From Deltaproteobacteria bacterium (GTDB lineage: Bacteria > SAR324 > JACQKK01), in contig JAOUEW010000012.1 of the NCBI GenBank assembly GCA_029858505.1, positions 1 to 33,537 of the forward strand: a stretch of 33,537 nucleotides of DNA. The letters run 5' to 3'. The position numbers were made by a program, and so were the translations under genes. Below, in pieces: positions 15,600 through 23,295 of this stretch. The first letter of the stretch is position 1. Each line of letters opens with the position of its first letter. The notes beneath the pieces were generated by a model. It was not told the origin of the DNA, ran no database searches, and saw only the letters and a list, made by a program, of their open reading frames with translations.

Positions 15600-16643
15600 T
15601 TAGGCTCCCTGTTGAGTGTGTTGATTATTGGTGTTTTTGGCGGCCAGGTATTTTTCTTTGGTCAGCCCCAGTTTGGCGGCCACCTCGGATTCGGCCTGAT
15701 TCAGTGCCAGAGTTGCGCCTTCGGGATGCTTTCCGTCCAGGCCGGAGGCGGGAACAATCACCGGCAGGGTTTTGGCCAACTCCCGGAATTTCTCCAGGCC
15801 GCCTTGCTGCTGGCACATCGCCAGATACATCGGGCGGGAAGCCGGGGCGATTTTTCCTTCTTTCGCGGCCGTGTCCAATTCGGTCTCGATGGCGGTCGTA
15901 TGTTTGGCGGCTTGTTCTTGGTTCAGGGCCTTTTCGGCGCTCAAAGCCCGCGCTTCCAGCTTCTTGTGAGACTCCATCGGGACAAACTGAGTCAGGTCTG
16001 GGGTCTGGACTTGGTTTAAAGCCAACTCGGCTTTACTCTTGCTTTCCTTCAGGGCACTCACGGCGTTCACGGCTTCCGCTTCGGTGGCGGCCTCAGGCAC
16101 ACCCAAGGCATGGCACAACTGTTTCGGGAGCATTCCATTCTCCGATTGAGTTACAGCCCCGGCTTGATTCAGCGCCTTCATGGGCAGGTTGGGTTTGTTG
16201 GTCATTGTCGCAGATGACATCCTCAGGATGCGTTTGTTGTTGTCAGCCCAAAACACAGGGGAAATGTAGCGATACTCCTTCCCCCTTAAGACATCCTTGC
16301 CTTTTGGTGTCCACTCTACTCGGCCCCAGATGGACCCGCCCTCTCTCACCTCCAGGCGGTTAATCCAACCTGCGGCAGGCGCTTCTATTTGTGGGGTTTC
16401 GACAGCGTGGAAAAAGTCAACCACCATCTCGGTGTTTCTTGCCTTAAAGGCGCTCACAATGGCGTCCGGGTTATCGTTTATCCAGGTACGGCCATCCACC
16501 CCAACAATAGTACGTCCCGCCGGGATCAATTCGATTTCCGTGGGCAGTTCCCCTTCCGAAGATGTATTCAAAGCCAAAAACAGATTGCCTGTTTGACTTT
16601 GCTCCGGACTGGCTTGTGCTTGTGTTGGGTGGTTCGTACTCAT
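15600..16643 (-). CDS. Head maturation protease with scaffold region (Mu I/Z)
   Basis: The 347-residue protein fits the Mu I family. The N-terminal half (residues 30-150) holds the protease domain, with VVDFFHAVE, APAAGWINRLEVREGG, SIWGRVEWTPKGKDVLRGKEYRYISPVF and MSSATMTNKPN. The C-terminal half (155-347) is helical, charged and probably the scaffold (gene Z function). ATG 16643 is chosen because GGGGA precedes it and the family homology begins here. The open frame runs on to 16919, but that part is Pro/Phe-rich and unlike the family. Odd: the motif ALN followed by Q or T recurs at residues 24, 157, 208, 239 and 313. A nested scaffold start inside the gene is likely by analogy with Mu, but I could not fix its position. 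Confidence 0.92.
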   Translation of the reverse strand: MSTNHPTQAQASPEQSQTGNLFLALNTSSEGELPTEIELIPAGRTIVGVDGRTWINDNPDAIVSAFKARNTEMVVDFFHAVETPQIEAPAAGWINRLEVREGGSIWGRVEWTPKGKDVLRGKEYRYISPVFWADNNKRILRMSSATMTNKPNLPMKALNQAGAVTQSENGMLPKQLCHALGVPEAATEAEAVNAVSALKESKSKAELALNQVQTPDLTQFVPMESHKKLEARALSAEKALNQEQAAKHTTAIETELDTAAKEGKIAPASRPMYLAMCQQQGGLEKFRELAKTLPVIVPASGLDGKHPEGATLALNQAESEVAAKLGLTKEKYLAAKNTNNQHTQQGA

Positions 16644-16672
16644 GTTCCCCAGGTTAGGGAGGCAGACATGGG

Positions 16673-16698
16673 AAATAAACCCGGACGGGCGACCGGGT
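16673..16698 (-). terminator. Hairpin with T-rich tail, copy B of a repeated element
   Basis: On the minus strand the stem ACCCGG/CCGGGT (arms 16693-16698 and 16679-16684) is followed by TTATTT. The element shares 19 exact bases (GGGAAATAAACCCGGACGG on the plus strand, 16670-16688) with copy A at 23338-23356. It ends only 27 nt before the protease ATG, so if it terminated efficiently the protease would have no promoter. It may instead be a conditional terminator or a dyad operator for late transcription. Confidence 0.55.
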
Positions 16699-16700
16699 AA

Positions 16701-16724
16701 AAACAAACGGCCGCTGGGGAGCGG
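16701..16724 (-). terminator. Second hairpin with T-rich tail
   Basis: Stem CCGCT/AGCGG (5 bp; arms 16720-16724 and 16711-16715) is followed on the minus strand by GCC and then GTTTGTTTTT. Together with the hairpin at 16673-16698 it forms a tandem terminator-like block in front of the protease gene. Confidence 0.4.
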
Positions 16725-16921
16725 TCTATGGGCGGGGATAATGGAGGAGATACATGATAGCGGCTGGGGAATCAAGCGGAGGGGGAAAACAGAGCGGGCG
16801 GGGAAAGGGGGGCCGGGAAAACCGTAAAAACCCGGAGGCGGGAAGTTGCCCCCTAAAACCCCCGTAAACGGTTTTTGGGGTAAAATTGGCAGTAGGGTTG
16901 CTTTGCGCTGGGAACGCAAAA

Positions 16922-16940
16922 TCTAAACGGGGTCTAAACG
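16922..16940. repeat. Direct repeat TCTAAACG x2
   Basis: TCTAAACG stands at 16922-16929 and 16933-16940, an 11-bp period that places both on the same DNA face. A related CGTAAACG lies at 16863-16870. The pair sits just downstream of the promoter candidate, so it may bind a regulator. Confidence 0.4.
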
Positions 16941-16941
16941 C

Positions 16942-16970
16942 CAATTATGGGGTATTGCCGAGCGGGTCAA
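16942..16970 (-). promoter_or_regulatory. Candidate late promoter before the protease gene
   Basis: Minus strand TTGACC (16970-16965) is followed after 17 nt by TAATTG (16947-16942), or after 15 nt by CATAAT. The match to sigma70 boxes is partial. Location equals Mu P-I. About 300 nt of untranslated leader with hairpins would precede the protease. Confidence 0.25.
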
Positions 16971-17093
16971 GAAGGGGTATCGTGAGGATGGCGGGTGTGA
17001 CACGGTGATATTCTCCCGACCGTAGCACGGGCGCAAGCCCGGAGCGCCATGTGGGGTTTCCGCGAAAGCGGGCTGGGAGGCCCCACCACCCGC

Positions 17094-18290
17094 TTATTTT
17101 TTGGTTTTTTGTTTCAGTCTCTGAAGTTCACGGTCTCTTTTGGCTATATCACTGGATAGCCGCCGGAAACTGGTCAAAAACGTGTCTGTTCCTGTTTTTG
17201 CCGCTTTGACCACACTGACATAGCCGTCCTTTTCCAATACAAATATCAGGCTGTTCGGCCTGTCCTGGATGACTTCTCCTCGTTCAATTGTCTCCTGTAC
17301 CCAGGAGTATTCGCTGAGATGGATGTCCGGATGATTCTGTCTCTGCTTTTTCAGGGTGTCTGGGGAAATCCTGACCACCTGTTCGTTTGTTGCGATACGC
17401 CCAGCCTGGGCTTCATCCAAAATCCCCACCGGCATATCCCCTTGAGGTTTTTCGGCCCAAAGGCCGAATACCTCGCTTTTCACCACCTGCCGGACGGCCT
17501 GGGCCGCCGCCTGATGCAGCCCCGCCGCCGCCGCTGTGTTCAATTTTTGAGTCAGAGCGGCCTGCGGAATCGCCCGCCGGGCCTTGCCGGGATTAATGTC
17601 AAAGCCGGGGTCTATGCCCTTCGGCACCCGCTCAACCTGGCCGGTGCGTTTGTTCGTCCAGTTGACGTATTCCACCGTGGGGCTGGGGGACACCTTCCAG
17701 CCACGCCGTCCGGCCTCGCCCTCTGACACTTGGCGCACCCAGCATTTGCACCGCCAGCCGTTGGGCGGGAAGTGTGTGTTCCAAAATGGGTCATCGGCGG
17801 GCAGCAGGGTACCGTCCAAAACCACGTGCTGGGGCCGGTGGCGCAGAGACGGCCCCAGGCCGTAGATGAGATAAGGGAGAAACTCCTTGGTGCGTTGGAT
17901 GCGTTCCCACTGGCCTGCGGCGCGGGCCGTGCGAAGATTGGTGTCGTAGATGATTTTCAGGCGGCGGGGCGACCCCAGCTGCACCGGGAGTGTTTCCCCG
18001 GTCTTGGGGTCGGTCATGGTCTTCACGCCCCACCAGCCCAGCCGTTGCAAGGCGGGAGTCAAATCCCTCTTAAACTGGGCCAGGGTGCGCCCTTCGGCCA
18101 GGGCGCGGTCCACCTCTCCCCGGATGGCCGTCAGCACATCCAGGCTCCCGGCCTTGGCCACGGTAAAAGCCGCCGCGTGTTCCTCCCGCCACACGTCCCG
18201 GAAATCAAACGATGGTTTGAACCCCTTAGCCCGGAAGTAATCCAGGGCTTCTTTGGGCGGGGCGGGATTGAACGTGAACGTGTCGGCCAT
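17094..18290 (-). CDS. F-like head morphogenesis protein with nuclease-like C-terminus
   Basis: The 398 residues start with the Mu F / SPP1 gp7 domain (about 1-230): LDYFRAKGFKPSFDFRDVW, a GRTLAQFKRDL helix, RLKIIYDTNLRTARAAGQWERI, and a LPADDPFWNTHFPPNGWRCKCWV motif with paired Cys. These proteins act with the portal in head assembly and DNA packaging or ejection. Residues of about 270-398 form a separate domain: VRISPDTLKKQRQNHPDIHL, then WVQETIERGEVIQD, NSLIFVLEKDGYVSVVKAA and TFLTSFRRLSS. This resembles the barnase/EndoU/colicin/RelE-like (PBECR) nuclease domains often fused to phage Mu F-like proteins, possibly injected effectors. It starts 6 nt beyond the portal stop. Confidence 0.9.
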   Translation of the reverse strand: MADTFTFNPAPPKEALDYFRAKGFKPSFDFRDVWREEHAAAFTVAKAGSLDVLTAIRGEVDRALAEGRTLAQFKRDLTPALQRLGWWGVKTMTDPKTGETLPVQLGSPRRLKIIYDTNLRTARAAGQWERIQRTKEFLPYLIYGLGPSLRHRPQHVVLDGTLLPADDPFWNTHFPPNGWRCKCWVRQVSEGEAGRRGWKVSPSPTVEYVNWTNKRTGQVERVPKGIDPGFDINPGKARRAIPQAALTQKLNTAAAAGLHQAAAQAVRQVVKSEVFGLWAEKPQGDMPVGILDEAQAGRIATNEQVVRISPDTLKKQRQNHPDIHLSEYSWVQETIERGEVIQDRPNSLIFVLEKDGYVSVVKAAKTGTDTFLTSFRRLSSDIAKRDRELQRLKQKTKK

Positions 18291-18296
18291 GCCGCC

Positions 18297-19880
18297 TCAG
18301 GGTTTGTCGGTGGCCGCGCCAAGCCCACGGGCTTTGAACCCGCTCCGGGCCAGGGCATCCATCAGTTTTTGCAGGTCCATCTCCGGGACAATCTTTACGA
18401 GTCCGTTCAAAATTTCTTCATAACTGCTGGCGTTTTCGATGAGCACCCGCACGGGGGCCAGCATGGGGGCCATCTGTTCTTCCCATTCGGCCAGTTCTTC
18501 CTCTGCCAGGGCATCCATCTGGTCAGGCGCATCAGTTTGGGAGACCCCGGCTGTGTTCAGGGCGACCCCACTGGAACAGGAACAGACCGGGCAGGCGTGG
18601 CCGTGCCGATGGGGCTGCGCCTGATTCAGCGCGGGGGTCTGAGGGCTGACACCCAACAGTTCCTCTCCTTCGTCCGGGTCGGACAGCGCCAACTTGTCGC
18701 GGATTTCTGCCGCCGACACCCTCAAACCCAACGGCACCAACTTGGCCAGGTTGTCGCTGAGGGTTTTGGTATCGTCTGGTTTTGGCACAGGCAATGTAAT
18801 GCGAGGATAAATTTCCCGGGGGCCGTGGTTCAAATCAACAAATGGGCGCACCAAATACAAATTTAGCGTGCTGGCCAGATGCTTGGCGTCAAATTCAACA
18901 ATGTCCATCCGGACATCATTGTGCACCTTGGCCTGCGCCATACTCGATCCGTCATCAACCGTCATGGTTTGGCCCAAAACAGCTTTGCTGATCTGCTTGT
19001 CGGCAAAATTGGCCAGGTGTTCATAGATATCCGCGCCTGTGCCTTTGGCCGCCTCTTGAAACACAATATCCATCGAAGCCGGGATGATTCCGGCCGCGTC
19101 AACGCCGATGTCCTTCACGGCCTGGAGCAAGGTCCGTTTGTCGGCTTCGGTGGCCCCGTTTTGATATTTCCCCAGGCGCAGGGGCATCCCAAATATTTCA
19201 ACAAATTGAACCCAGTCTTTGAGATCATAGGATTTGATCAGATACAACCAGGCGGCCAGGCGGGCCAGCCCGCCACGGATTGGTAGACCGGCTTTTAGAT
19301 TCGGCTGGTGAATTAAAAACTTGAACGGAGGCAGAGGGTCGCCCTCAAAACGGCCAAACCTCCGTAAACGCAACTCCTTACCGGTTTCCCGGTCATAAAC
19401 AAAATGCCGGGGGTCCCGCCAAATATACTGGACGGGCGTAAATTTTTTGGCGGATGTTGACCAGATGATTTCCACGACCGAAAAACCTTTTCCTAAGGCG
19501 TCCAGCAAATCCATTTCCAGGTTGCCGAAGGCGGGGTTGGAAATAATTTCCCTGATCTCATCGGCCAGGGCCACGTCAGTTTTGTCTTCGCTGGCGGCGA
19601 TCACCACCGGCTCCAGCCCGGCCACCGCCATTTTTCGGGTGGCCAGAGCGCTCCGGTAATGGCCATCCCGCTCCTCCATTTCTTCGGCCAATGTCAGATA
19701 ATCGTGGATGTCTCCGTGGATGGCCGCGTGGAGCACCTGTCCCAGCCGGTAGGGGGTTATCCCGTCAGCAGCGGTGTCTGTCCACGGCTGGCGCACTTCG
19801 GTGACCGCCGGGGTGACCACCTCGTTTTTCAGATCGGACAGCCGCACCGGGCGGCCGTCAGGTCCATAAAGATCAGCCAT
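18297..19880 (-). CDS. Portal protein, DUF935 (Mu gp29)
   Basis: This 527-residue protein forms the ring through which DNA enters the head. Family features are the DLYGPDGRPV start, EEMEERDGHYRSALATRKMAV, GKGFSVVEIIW, WVQFVEIFGMPLRLGKY, and DNLAKLVPLGLRVS in the second half. ATG 19880 is chosen because AGGAGG stands 6 nt upstream and TGATG couples it to the terminase stop; the open frame continues upstream without support. Odd: at residues 417-443 an inserted-looking segment, PALNQAQ then HRHGHACPVCSCSSG then VALNTAG, combines six possible zinc ligands with the ALN[QT] motif also found in the scaffold. The C-terminal 80 residues are acidic and helical. Confidence 0.95.
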   Translation of the reverse strand: MADLYGPDGRPVRLSDLKNEVVTPAVTEVRQPWTDTAADGITPYRLGQVLHAAIHGDIHDYLTLAEEMEERDGHYRSALATRKMAVAGLEPVVIAASEDKTDVALADEIREIISNPAFGNLEMDLLDALGKGFSVVEIIWSTSAKKFTPVQYIWRDPRHFVYDRETGKELRLRRFGRFEGDPLPPFKFLIHQPNLKAGLPIRGGLARLAAWLYLIKSYDLKDWVQFVEIFGMPLRLGKYQNGATEADKRTLLQAVKDIGVDAAGIIPASMDIVFQEAAKGTGADIYEHLANFADKQISKAVLGQTMTVDDGSSMAQAKVHNDVRMDIVEFDAKHLASTLNLYLVRPFVDLNHGPREIYPRITLPVPKPDDTKTLSDNLAKLVPLGLRVSAAEIRDKLALSDPDEGEELLGVSPQTPALNQAQPHRHGHACPVCSCSSGVALNTAGVSQTDAPDQMDALAEEELAEWEEQMAPMLAPVRVLIENASSYEEILNGLVKIVPEMDLQKLMDALARSGFKARGLGAATDKP

Positions 19881-21388
19881 CACCATCCTCCTTTTGTTCC
19901 GTGACCGGCGATGTTGGCCCACCGGCCTGGCCGGTCATCCTGATCCGGTCCGTGTTGTTTTTTCTCCCCGTAGGCCGATGTCCATCCGTATTCCACCGCA
20001 CCCTGGCGGCTGGCAAAGTGGGCCAGGGCAATAGCAATCCCGGAATCCGCATGGCGGGGTTGTCCATCAGCGCCGTTTTGCCCATCCCGTTCCGGCGGCT
20101 TGGAAATGCCCTTCACCACCCGGAAGGCCAACAGGTCGTTCAGCAAATCGGCATGAGCCGGGAGTTCAATTGACCCGTCCTCAAACGCCTGTTTGAGGGG
20201 GGCCATCTGATCTCGGTACCATGGTTCAGATAGTTTCACCCGGTGGATCATCCCGCCGCCGAATCGTTGCGCGGTGGATTCGGCAATGTCGGCCCCGATG
20301 CCCGTGGAATCTATGGCCCCGCCGGAAAAACGGGGCAGACGCTCCACTAAGTGACGCAGCACCTGCTTCTGCTGGGCGAAAGGCACCCGGCGCATCTCGA
20401 TCACGAAGGGAAACCGGCGAACCAACAAGCGGGAGACCTGGCACGGGGCAATGGCCGACAGGTCATGCTCCCGGCCAATGTCCATGCCGAAATGGCTTGG
20501 AAGTGCACCATCCATATTTTTTAACAGGGGGTCCACTTGGGCGGTCAGCCAGTCGGCGGTTTCCGCCTGGCGCTGGGGCTCCGGAGCAAGATCATATCCG
20601 GGCGGGCATTCCAGGCGCAGCACAGGGCCGGGGCGCATCCGCGCCTCGACCAGCGCCCGGCTCAACCATCTGCCCGACCCCTGGCTGGGGATGCAGAACA
20701 ATTCTTCGTCAGCGTCCGACCCGTAAAAATCGGTCAACTCTTTCCGCCAGGCGGCTTCCGCCTCCCGAGTCCAGGCACGTTCCAATTTTTGGCATATCCG
20801 CTGGTACAAGCCGTCTCGCAGAGCGTCATCCAGGGTGATCTTGTGGTGACTGTACGGTCTGACCCCCGCCAAAATGTCCCGGACCAATTGATTGAACGGG
20901 TTTCCGTCTCCGTTGTGGGTGGAGATGATCCGCACCTTGCCGCCCCACATCAGCAGGGCGATGGCCGCCTTCAGTAGTTCCCCTAGGTGTTCGTGGAACG
21001 CGGCCTCGTCAATGCAAATTACGCCCTGCTTGCCCCGCAAGTTTGTTGGTCTGCTGGATAACGCGGTGACCCGGAATCCGGACGCCATCTTGATTCGGTA
21101 CGCCAGGATGGACTTGTCTTCATCTTCCAGCACAGTCTCCTCCACGTCTGCCGCCGCCAACTGGTAGGCTTTGGCCCAATCGGCACAGTCGCGCACAAAC
21201 TCCTGGGCCATGTCCTGGTTGTATCCGATGTACCAGTAATCCTGGCCCCCGGCCGTTTCGCTGGCGGCCGCGATCAACGCGGCGTCCCCCGCCTCGGCCC
21301 AAGAAAGGCCAACCCGGCGTCCTTTCTCAGCGGCCTTCACGGGGGACAGGTCTTTCAACCAGCGGCTTTGATAGGGGAGCAGGATCAT
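19880..21388 (-). CDS. Terminase large subunit (Mu gp28)
   Basis: The 502-residue ATPase-nuclease packages phage DNA. The N-terminal ATPase has a Walker A-like KGRRVGLSW (22-30), a DYWYIGYNQDMAQEFVRD segment, and Walker B GVICIDEAAF (122-131) followed by the coupling motif RIISTHNGDGNPF. The C-terminal RNase H-like nuclease has HFGMDIGREHDLSAI and GAIDSTGIGAD with the expected acidic residues. In Mu-like phages this enzyme cuts outside the phage ends and fills heads by headful, which carries host DNA. The ATG overlaps the small subunit gene by 4 nt and the stop overlaps the portal start by 1 nt. Confidence 0.96.
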   Translation of the reverse strand: MILLPYQSRWLKDLSPVKAAEKGRRVGLSWAEAGDAALIAAASETAGGQDYWYIGYNQDMAQEFVRDCADWAKAYQLAAADVEETVLEDEDKSILAYRIKMASGFRVTALSSRPTNLRGKQGVICIDEAAFHEHLGELLKAAIALLMWGGKVRIISTHNGDGNPFNQLVRDILAGVRPYSHHKITLDDALRDGLYQRICQKLERAWTREAEAAWRKELTDFYGSDADEELFCIPSQGSGRWLSRALVEARMRPGPVLRLECPPGYDLAPEPQRQAETADWLTAQVDPLLKNMDGALPSHFGMDIGREHDLSAIAPCQVSRLLVRRFPFVIEMRRVPFAQQKQVLRHLVERLPRFSGGAIDSTGIGADIAESTAQRFGGGMIHRVKLSEPWYRDQMAPLKQAFEDGSIELPAHADLLNDLLAFRVVKGISKPPERDGQNGADGQPRHADSGIAIALAHFASRQGAVEYGWTSAYGEKKQHGPDQDDRPGRWANIAGHGTKGGW

Positions 21389-21915
21389 CCTCCGGCCCCC
21401 AACACCCGCTCTCGAATTTCCTTTACTGTTTCTTCACTAAGCCCTTCTTTCCTGGCCTTGATCGCCACATCATCGGCGGCCAGAGCTAAGTTCTTTTTTA
21501 TGGCCGATAATTTGTCTACCAGGGTTTTGTCCGCCGTGCTCAAGTCGCGCATGGCTTTGGCCAGCGCCATCACCTCATGGGGTTTGATGGTCTTGCCTTC
21601 ACCATTCACCGCGGCGATGATGTCAAACACCACCACCCGCAGCATTTCGGCAAGCAGCCGACCCACATCGCCTTCCTCCTTTTCGAGTTTGGTCACCCAA
21701 ACCTTGGCGATCTCCTGGGCCTCTTTGTAACGGGCCATTTGCTCGTTGGCCACTTTGGCGTAGCGCCCCACCGCCGACCGGCTGACCGCCTGGCCGTTTT
21801 GCCGGATGAGGCCGACGATATCATCAATGGTTTTTCCTTCCCGCAGGGCTTCATCCACCGCACGGCGGATTTCTTTGGGGAGAGTTTTCAGGGTGCTCTT
21901 CCGGCCCATGTTCAC
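21385..21915 (-). CDS. Terminase small subunit, DUF3486 (Mu gp27)
   Basis: This 176-residue protein should recognise the packaging site next to the phage end. The DUF3486 pattern is clear: KSTLKTLPKEIRRAVDEALREG, then IDDIVGLIRQNG with an AVSRSAVGRYAK helix-turn-helix, then long helices with EGDVGRLLAEMLRVVVFDI. The helical rest probably makes the oligomer ring. The start overlaps the preceding gene by 4 nt; an in-frame ATG two codons later is an equally good start. Confidence 0.92.
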   Translation of the reverse strand: MNMGRKSTLKTLPKEIRRAVDEALREGKTIDDIVGLIRQNGQAVSRSAVGRYAKVANEQMARYKEAQEIAKVWVTKLEKEEGDVGRLLAEMLRVVVFDIIAAVNGEGKTIKPHEVMALAKAMRDLSTADKTLVDKLSAIKKNLALAADDVAIKARKEGLSEETVKEIRERVLGAGG

Positions 21916-22205
21916 TCCGGGGATGGGCGCGCCACGCCGGGGATGATGGCCAGGCCGTTGGCGGCTTCGATGCCTCGTTGGGTGATCTGGGCGGTAGACA
22001 ATCCCCCGCCGGTAGTCAGGGATACCAGCCCCTGCTCGGCCAGCCAGGCCAGTTCAACGGTCACCTGGTCGGCGGTGGCGGGTACCCCGGTCTTCGGCAT
22101 GGCGGCGGCTAAAATGTGCTGGCCCGCCGTGTAACCGGGGGTTGCGTTCAGCAACTTCAGGATTTCCAGGCGGCGGTGTGCCCGCAAGGTTTCGTGGTAG
22201 CTCAT
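21912..22205 (-). CDS. Small winged-helix-like phage protein (VpaChn25_0724 family, Mu gp26 position)
   Basis: The 97 residues match a conserved family of Mu-like phages: SYHETLRAHRRLEILKLLNATPGY, TVELAWLAEQGLVSL, TQRGIEAANGLAIIPGVARPSP. The fold is that of a small winged helix, like ArsR-type proteins. Its role is unknown. Always next to the terminase small subunit, it could help DNA recognition in packaging. It overlaps both neighbours by 4 nt. Confidence 0.88.
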   Translation of the reverse strand: MSYHETLRAHRRLEILKLLNATPGYTAGQHILAAAMPKTGVPATADQVTVELAWLAEQGLVSLTTGGGLSTAQITQRGIEAANGLAIIPGVARPSPE

Positions 22206-22498
22206 TCTCGATTCAGCAGATGTTCATTCATGATATCCACGGCTCGTTTTAGGCCGGACATAGATCCGGACAATTCCCGCAGGTCACCGTGGACCTGACC
22301 AACCCGGTCCGCCAACAACCGAAAATCCTCTTTGGTCGGCGCGTGTTTGATTTCGATTTCCACCCGGTCCATGCGGCTTTCCAGGCTGCCGATTTGGTCC
22401 ACCGTGGCTTGGTGCCTCCGGCTTATCCAGGCGTATACGCCAATCAAAAACGAAAATGCCCCTTGAGCAAAATCCAACCAGAACCGGTTGTCCATCAT
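22202..22498 (-). CDS. Membrane-anchored coiled-coil protein, DUF2730 (Mu gp25-like)
   Basis: The 98 residues have one N-terminal membrane segment (FWLDFAQGAFSFLIGVYAWI) followed by a coiled coil of about 65 residues (IGSLESRMDRVEIEIKH, then LLADRVGQVHGDLRELSGSM). This matches the DUF2730 group found between lysis and terminase genes of Mu-like phages. The topology is compatible with a spanin-like or holin-accessory role in lysis, but no outer-membrane lipoprotein partner is seen. It overlaps the holin gene by 4 nt. Confidence 0.82.
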   Translation of the reverse strand: MMDNRFWLDFAQGAFSFLIGVYAWISRRHQATVDQIGSLESRMDRVEIEIKHAPTKEDFRLLADRVGQVHGDLRELSGSMSGLKRAVDIMNEHLLNRE

Positions 22499-22902
22499 TC
22501 CCTCCCCTTAATAGCTCCGGTCACTGACGGGGTGATCTTTTCCAGGCTTCGTCCAATGGTGTAGCCTCCGAAGCCGATCTGCAGGAGCGTCCAGGCGTCC
22601 GGGGCAAGTCGGTTGGGCAGCACCCCAAAAGAGTCCAGGGTCACCAGACCCAGGAATATCCACATGGAGACAGGCCGCCAGGACCGCTGGAGCCAGTTTC
22701 CGCCCTGGGCGTCTGCTAGATTGATGGCGGCCTGGGCTTGGGCCACCTGCCCTTGGAGTTGGATGATTTCTGCGCTCACTTGAGCCTGGATTTTATCCAA
22801 CTCCGCCTGAGCTTTTTTCTGTTCAACCTCGTTTGGAAACAGGTTGATAATCAGGTCTGCGGCTGGTTTGAATAAACCGGCAATGGTTTCCAGCGGGCTC
22901 AT
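22495..22902 (-). CDS. Holin, 3-TM family
   Basis: The 135-residue protein belongs to the 3TM holin superfamily (GTA_holin_3TM-like). An amphipathic helix (IAGLFKPAADLIINLFP) is followed by an Ala/Gln-rich coiled coil (residues 28-65), the conserved NWLQRSWRPVSMW, and two hydrophobic segments (IFLGLVTLDSFGVL; WTLLQIGFGGYTIGRSLEK). It makes the membrane lesion that lets the peptidase reach the cell wall. It overlaps the peptidase gene by 4 nt. Confidence 0.88.
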   Translation of the reverse strand: MSPLETIAGLFKPAADLIINLFPNEVEQKKAQAELDKIQAQVSAEIIQLQGQVAQAQAAINLADAQGGNWLQRSWRPVSMWIFLGLVTLDSFGVLPNRLAPDAWTLLQIGFGGYTIGRSLEKITPSVTGAIKGRE

Positions 22903-23288
22903 TTTTCCTCCAATTGAAAGTGGGGGCCGTCGAAAAACTTATCGGGAACCCCGTCACGGTCCCAATCACCGCCCCAGGTGATAGAGATTCCCAGCGTTGC
23001 CGCAACCCCAAGCACAAAATGAGCAAATTCGATAAAACGTGAGCGGTCGGCCCAATCCAAGGGGAACGGAGCCACGTCAGCGGCCAGGCTGGGCAGGGCA
23101 TTGTGTCTGCTCTTGGGCCACGGAGTTTTGCTGTGACCTTCGGCCACGGCCTGATCTTGCTCGGCCTGGGTTCGATGGCCGCACAACACCGTGCAGTCGC
23201 GGTGTTTGATGACCTCCGTGAACAACCGCTGCAAGTCGGGGTGGCAGGTGGACAGACGGGCCAGGCTTTGAGGGGAAAACGTGGACAT
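22899..23288 (-). CDS. Endolysin, M15 family L-alanyl-D-glutamate/D-Ala peptidase
   Basis: The 129-residue zinc peptidase cuts peptide bonds in peptidoglycan. Zinc ligands are visible in the usual spacing: SRHN (His62), AADVAP (Asp71) and GPHF (His123). Residues before them (VLCGHRTQAEQDQAVAEG) are typical of phage M15C endolysins. There is no signal peptide, so it needs the holin. ATG 23288 is chosen for its AAGGAG site; the frame is open to 23486 without support and through a terminator-like hairpin. The ribosome site is partly buried in a perfect hairpin (23296-23320), which may delay translation. This is the first gene of the lysis and late block. Confidence 0.94.
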   Translation of the reverse strand: MSTFSPQSLARLSTCHPDLQRLFTEVIKHRDCTVLCGHRTQAEQDQAVAEGHSKTPWPKSRHNALPSLAADVAPFPLDWADRSRFIEFAHFVLGVAATLGISITWGGDWDRDGVPDKFFDGPHFQLEEK

Positions 23289-23295
23289 GCGGGCT

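Larger units (their letters stand above)
16644..17093. other. 450-nt regulatory gap between F-like and protease genes
   Basis: No credible gene was found; ORFs on both strands here are Pro/Arg or Gly-rich and lack ribosome sites. The gap holds several short inverted repeats, a sigma70-like promoter candidate (16942-16970), direct TCTAAACG repeats and two hairpins followed by T-rich tails just before the protease gene. In Mu a late promoter, P-I, lies at this place, so this is the likely counterpart. Confidence 0.6.

Noticed and set aside
14811-16019. Plus-strand ORF of 402 residues
   Set aside because: Antisense to the major capsid, decoration and protease genes, which are all solidly identified; Gly/Arg/His-rich shadow.
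16644-16919. 92-residue N-terminal extension of the protease frame
   Set aside because: Pro/Phe-rich, passes through hairpins, and the family homology plus ribosome site support ATG 16643.
17730-18866. Plus-strand ORF of 378 residues
   Set aside because: Antisense to the F-like and portal genes; GC-rich third-position shadow.
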